The notes beneath the pieces are model-generated. The model had not been told where the DNA came from. It did not search any database and was given only the letters and a program-made list of their open reading frames with translations. The position numbers and the translations under genes were made by a program. From Martinezella lusitana (lineage in GTDB: Bacteria > Pseudomonadota > Alphaproteobacteria > Rhizobiales > Rhizobiaceae): a DNA stretch of 64,000 nucleotides. Below are positions 61,753 to 64,000 of the stretch, piece by piece. Every line of letters starts with the position of its first letter. Within the stretch, counting starts at the first letter, position 1. Where the stretch lies: NCBI RefSeq assembly GCF_900094565.1, contig NZ_FMAF01000001.1, positions 310,001 through 374,000 on the forward strand. The letters run 5' to 3'.

Positions 61753-64000
61753 TCAGGCTGCATCGGCCGGAACACGTTGCTTCTCCCGCGGCGCCTCATA
61801 GGCCTTCAGCTTGTCGACTATTTTGGCCATGATCTTCCGGGCAGCCTCCTCCTTGACCGGGCCGAAGCCTCTTATCTCATCGAACAATGAGAGGATGGCA
61901 AGGGCTTCCGCCTCGTTGTCGCGATTGAGGCCCGCAAGCACGCGCCCGGCGATGCCTTCATATTCGGCGATCAGCCGGCGCTCCAGCCGGCGCTCCGCCA
62001 TGTAGCCAAAGGGATCGAGGGCCGTGCCGCGCAGCCGCTTCATCGGCGCGAGCATGCGAAGAAGCGGCAGAATCCAGGCGCCGAATTCGCGCTTCTTCGG
62101 CCGGCCGTTCGGATCCTTGCCGCCGAGGATGGGCGGGGCGAGATTGAGGGCCAGCTTGAAATCGCCCTCCATCTCGTCGCGCAGATGTGCTTCGAAGGCG
62201 GGATCGGTCAGAAGCCGCGCCACTTCGTATTCGTCCTTGTAGGCCAAGATCCGGGCATAGGTGACGGCAACGGCAAAAGGCACTTTGTCCGAAAGGCGCT
62301 CCCTTGCGGCCAGGGCGTTGGCGCGGGCGACGAAGGCGGCGTAGCGGTCGGCAAGCGCGGTGTCCTGATAGGCTGTCAGATGCGCCTTGCGATGCCTGAT
62401 AAGGTCTTCGAGGCTCATTTCCGCCAGCGTCTTGCCGACATTCGGCTCGGCCATCATGTCGTGTACCGATTGCGGATCATGGGCGAGAAGCCTGCCCCAA
62501 TGGAAGGCCGCGAGGTTGGCCTTGACGGCGACGCCGTTGAGCTCGATCGCCTTTTCGATCGCTTCGAGCGACAACGGCAACAAGCCGCGCTGCCAGGCAA
62601 AGCCCGTCAGCATGATATTGGTCGACATGGCATCGCCGGTGACCTCGGTGGCGACATGGCCGAAATCGAGGAAGACGGACTTATCGCTCACAGTCTTGGC
62701 AATCGCATGCTGCACCGAGCCGACCTTGAAATCGAAATCGCGGTTGCGGACGAAATCGGCGACCGGCATCAGGCCCGTATTGACGATGGCCGTGGTGCGC
62801 GTCAACGAGCAGAGCGTGATCGCATCCTTGGATGCGCCCACTACCTCATCTGCTGACAACAGTAGGTCGGCGCCGCCATTGACGATGCGCGACGAGGTGA
62901 CGTCGGCCTGATTGAGGCCGATGCGCAGATGGCTCATGACGGCGCCGCCTTTTTGCGCGAGGCCGGCCATGTCGAGGATCATCGGCACTTTGCCGTCGAG
63001 ATGGGTGGCCATGCCGAGAATGGCGCCGATGGTTAGAATACCGGTACCGCCGACGCCGGCAATGGCGATGTTCCAGGGCCGTTCGCCGACGATGGGGATC
63101 TCCGGCAAGGGCATTTCGACATCGACGTGTTCCAGAGCCTTCCGCTTGCGGCGCTTGCCGCCATGGACCGTCACGAAGGAAGGGCAGAAGCCTTTGACGC
63201 AGGAGAAATCCTTGTTGCAGCTCGACTGGTTGATCTGGCGCTTGCGGCCGAATTCGGTCTCCAGCGGCTCGACGGAAATGCAGTTGGATTGCACCGAGCA
63301 ATCGCCGCAGCCTTCGCAAACCGCCGGATTGATGAAGACGCGCTTGGCTGGGTCTTCCATCAGGCCACGGCTCCTGCGGCGGCGCTTCTCTGCCGCACAT
63401 ATCTGCACATAGACGATCGCCGAGCAGCCCTGCGTCTCGCGCAGCGTCAGCATTACCTGATCGATATGGTCGCGGTGCAATACCTTGACGCCAGGCGCAA
63501 GCTCGGAGGCCCGATAGACGCCGGGATTGTCGGAGAGCAGGTAGATCGGCGTGACGCCCTCGTCGTGCAGCTGCTTCGTCACCAGCTCCGGCGTCAGATA
63601 GCCGTCTATCTGCTGCCCGCCGGTCATCGCGACGGCATCGTTGTAGAGCAGCTTGTAGGTAACGTTGACCTTGGCGGAAACGGACTGACGGATGGCGAGA
63701 ATGCCGGAGTGGAAATAGGTGCCGTCGCCGAGATTGACGAACATGTGCTTTTCGTCGGTGTAGCGGGCAATCGCCGTCCAGGGCACACCCTCGCCGCCCA
63801 TCTGGGTGAAGGTCTCGGTGTTGCGGTCCATCCAGGTGACCATGTAGTGGCAGCCGATGCCGGCGATGGCGCGGCTGCCCTCGGGGACGCGGGTGGAGGT
63901 GTTGTGCGGACAGCCGGAGCAGAAGAAAGGCGTGCGGTTCACCGGTGCGACATGGCTGCGGCTGATCTGCCCGCGCTCGGCAAGGTAGGCGAGTTTAGCA
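61753..64000 (-). CDS. Indolepyruvate/2-oxoacid ferredoxin oxidoreductase, fused alpha-beta type (partial)
   Basis: The reading frame runs off the right edge (upstream residues AKLAYLAERGQISRSHVAPV are visible), so the N-terminus is missing. The visible part contains a thiamine-pyrophosphate binding region (FVNLGDGTYFHSGILAIRQS), an iron-sulfur cluster motif with CEGCGDCSVQSNC and CNKDFSCVKGFCP, and the C-terminal IorB-like gamma domain (GVGGTGILTIGAILGMATHLDG). It decarboxylates 2-oxoacids to acyl-CoA with electrons to ferredoxin. It lies 69 bases upstream of liuA on the same strand; a shared promoter is possible but not shown. Confidence 0.85.
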   Translation of the reverse strand, partial: AKLAYLAERGQISRSHVAPVNRTPFFCSGCPHNTSTRVPEGSRAIAGIGCHYMVTWMDRNTETFTQMGGEGVPWTAIARYTDEKHMFVNLGDGTYFHSGILAIRQSVSAKVNVTYKLLYNDAVAMTGGQQIDGYLTPELVTKQLHDEGVTPIYLLSDNPGVYRASELAPGVKVLHRDHIDQVMLTLRETQGCSAIVYVQICAAEKRRRRSRGLMEDPAKRVFINPAVCEGCGDCSVQSNCISVEPLETEFGRKRQINQSSCNKDFSCVKGFCPSFVTVHGGKRRKRKALEHVDVEMPLPEIPIVGERPWNIAIAGVGGTGILTIGAILGMATHLDGKVPMILDMAGLAQKGGAVMSHLRIGLNQADVTSSRIVNGGADLLLSADEVVGASKDAITLCSLTRTTAIVNTGLMPVADFVRNRDFDFKVGSVQHAIAKTVSDKSVFLDFGHVATEVTGDAMSTNIMLTGFAWQRGLLPLSLEAIEKAIELNGVAVKANLAAFHWGRLLAHDPQSVHDMMAEPNVGKTLAEMSLEDLIRHRKAHLTAYQDTALADRYAAFVARANALAARERLSDKVPFAVAVTYARILAYKDEYEVARLLTDPAFEAHLRDEMEGDFKLALNLAPPILGGKDPNGRPKKREFGAWILPLLRMLAPMKRLRGTALDPFGYMAERRLERRLIAEYEGIAGRVLAGLNRDNEAEALAILSLFDEIRGFGPVKEEAARKIMAKIVDKLKAYEAPREKQRVPADAA

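Overview
The window reads as chromosomal DNA of an alphaproteobacterium of the Rhizobium/Agrobacterium group. The evidence is high GC with strongly third-position-biased codons, and a set of rhizobial families: DmeR/DmeF, a TIGR03808-type Tat repeat protein, the DNA ligase/exonuclease pair of the 'cisplatin damage response' type, a cold-shock protein, a DUF1488 protein and a two-gene methylmalonyl-CoA mutase. I see no rRNA, tRNA, CRISPR array, prophage or intact insertion sequence. Most of the window is core metabolism and stress defence, densely packed on both strands.

Layout. 1-11 kb: two-domain VOC dioxygenase, AI-2E family permease, secreted polysaccharide deacetylase, the CbpA/CbpM chaperone pair, a DUF930 protein, oligopeptidase B, a DUF1697 protein, the SelO AMPylase, a Ser-rich hypothetical and a Tat-exported class A beta-lactamase. 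11-13 kb: metal homeostasis, with dmeR-dmeF facing a MerR-type metal regulator. 13-25 kb: a GNAT acetyltransferase behind an elaborate RNA leader, a C39-like protein, a methyltransferase, two c-type cytochromes, a LysE exporter facing a WYL regulator, an SDR facing an AraC regulator, an ADP-ribose/CDP-alcohol diphosphatase-like phosphoesterase, superoxide dismutase, a cold-shock protein, a racemase-like protein and an NTF2 protein facing an AraC regulator. 25-34 kb: PEBP protein plus MFS pump, DUF1488, a 40-residue membrane peptide, a branched-chain aminotransferase, a zinc alcohol dehydrogenase, a TerC-CBS membrane protein, trans-aconitate methyltransferase and glucose-6-phosphate dehydrogenase. 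34-45 kb: two phosphoesterase/hypothetical genes, a HerA-like ATPase, a VOC protein, a DUF899 protein facing a MarR regulator, a RES-Xre toxin-antitoxin pair, ohr facing ohrR, and two tandem L,D-transpeptidases. 45-54.8 kb: methylmalonyl-CoA mutase subunits, an alpha/beta hydrolase, exonuclease and ATP-dependent ligase, a nitrilase-family hydrolase and the TIGR03808 protein. 54.8-64 kb: a minus-strand leucine/isovalerate (liu) operon, preceded by a 2-oxoacid ferredoxin oxidoreductase that runs off the right edge.

How the genes work together. Two acyl-CoA routes are visible: leucine to acetyl-CoA and acetoacetate through the liu operon, and propionate to succinyl-CoA through methylmalonyl-CoA mutase. 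Oxidant defence (sodB, ohr/ohrR), cobalt/nickel efflux (dmeRF) and envelope remodelling (L,D-transpeptidases, deacetylase, beta-lactamase) make up much of the rest. Divergent regulator/target pairs are frequent, and several have palindromes between them.

The most unusual item is the roughly 160-nt leader of the GNAT gene (13040-13194). It has a possible leaderless 16-codon peptide ORF, mutually exclusive hairpins, a Shine-Dalgarno-sequestering stem and a 9-bp alternative pairing that would break both the terminator-like hairpin and that stem. This looks like a ribosome-controlled RNA switch and may be a relative of the speF leader. Other items worth a look are a 24-codon ORF that overlaps both methylmalonyl-CoA mutase subunit genes at ATGA junctions, a 115-bp cloverleaf repeat, and a RidA gene inside the liu operon.
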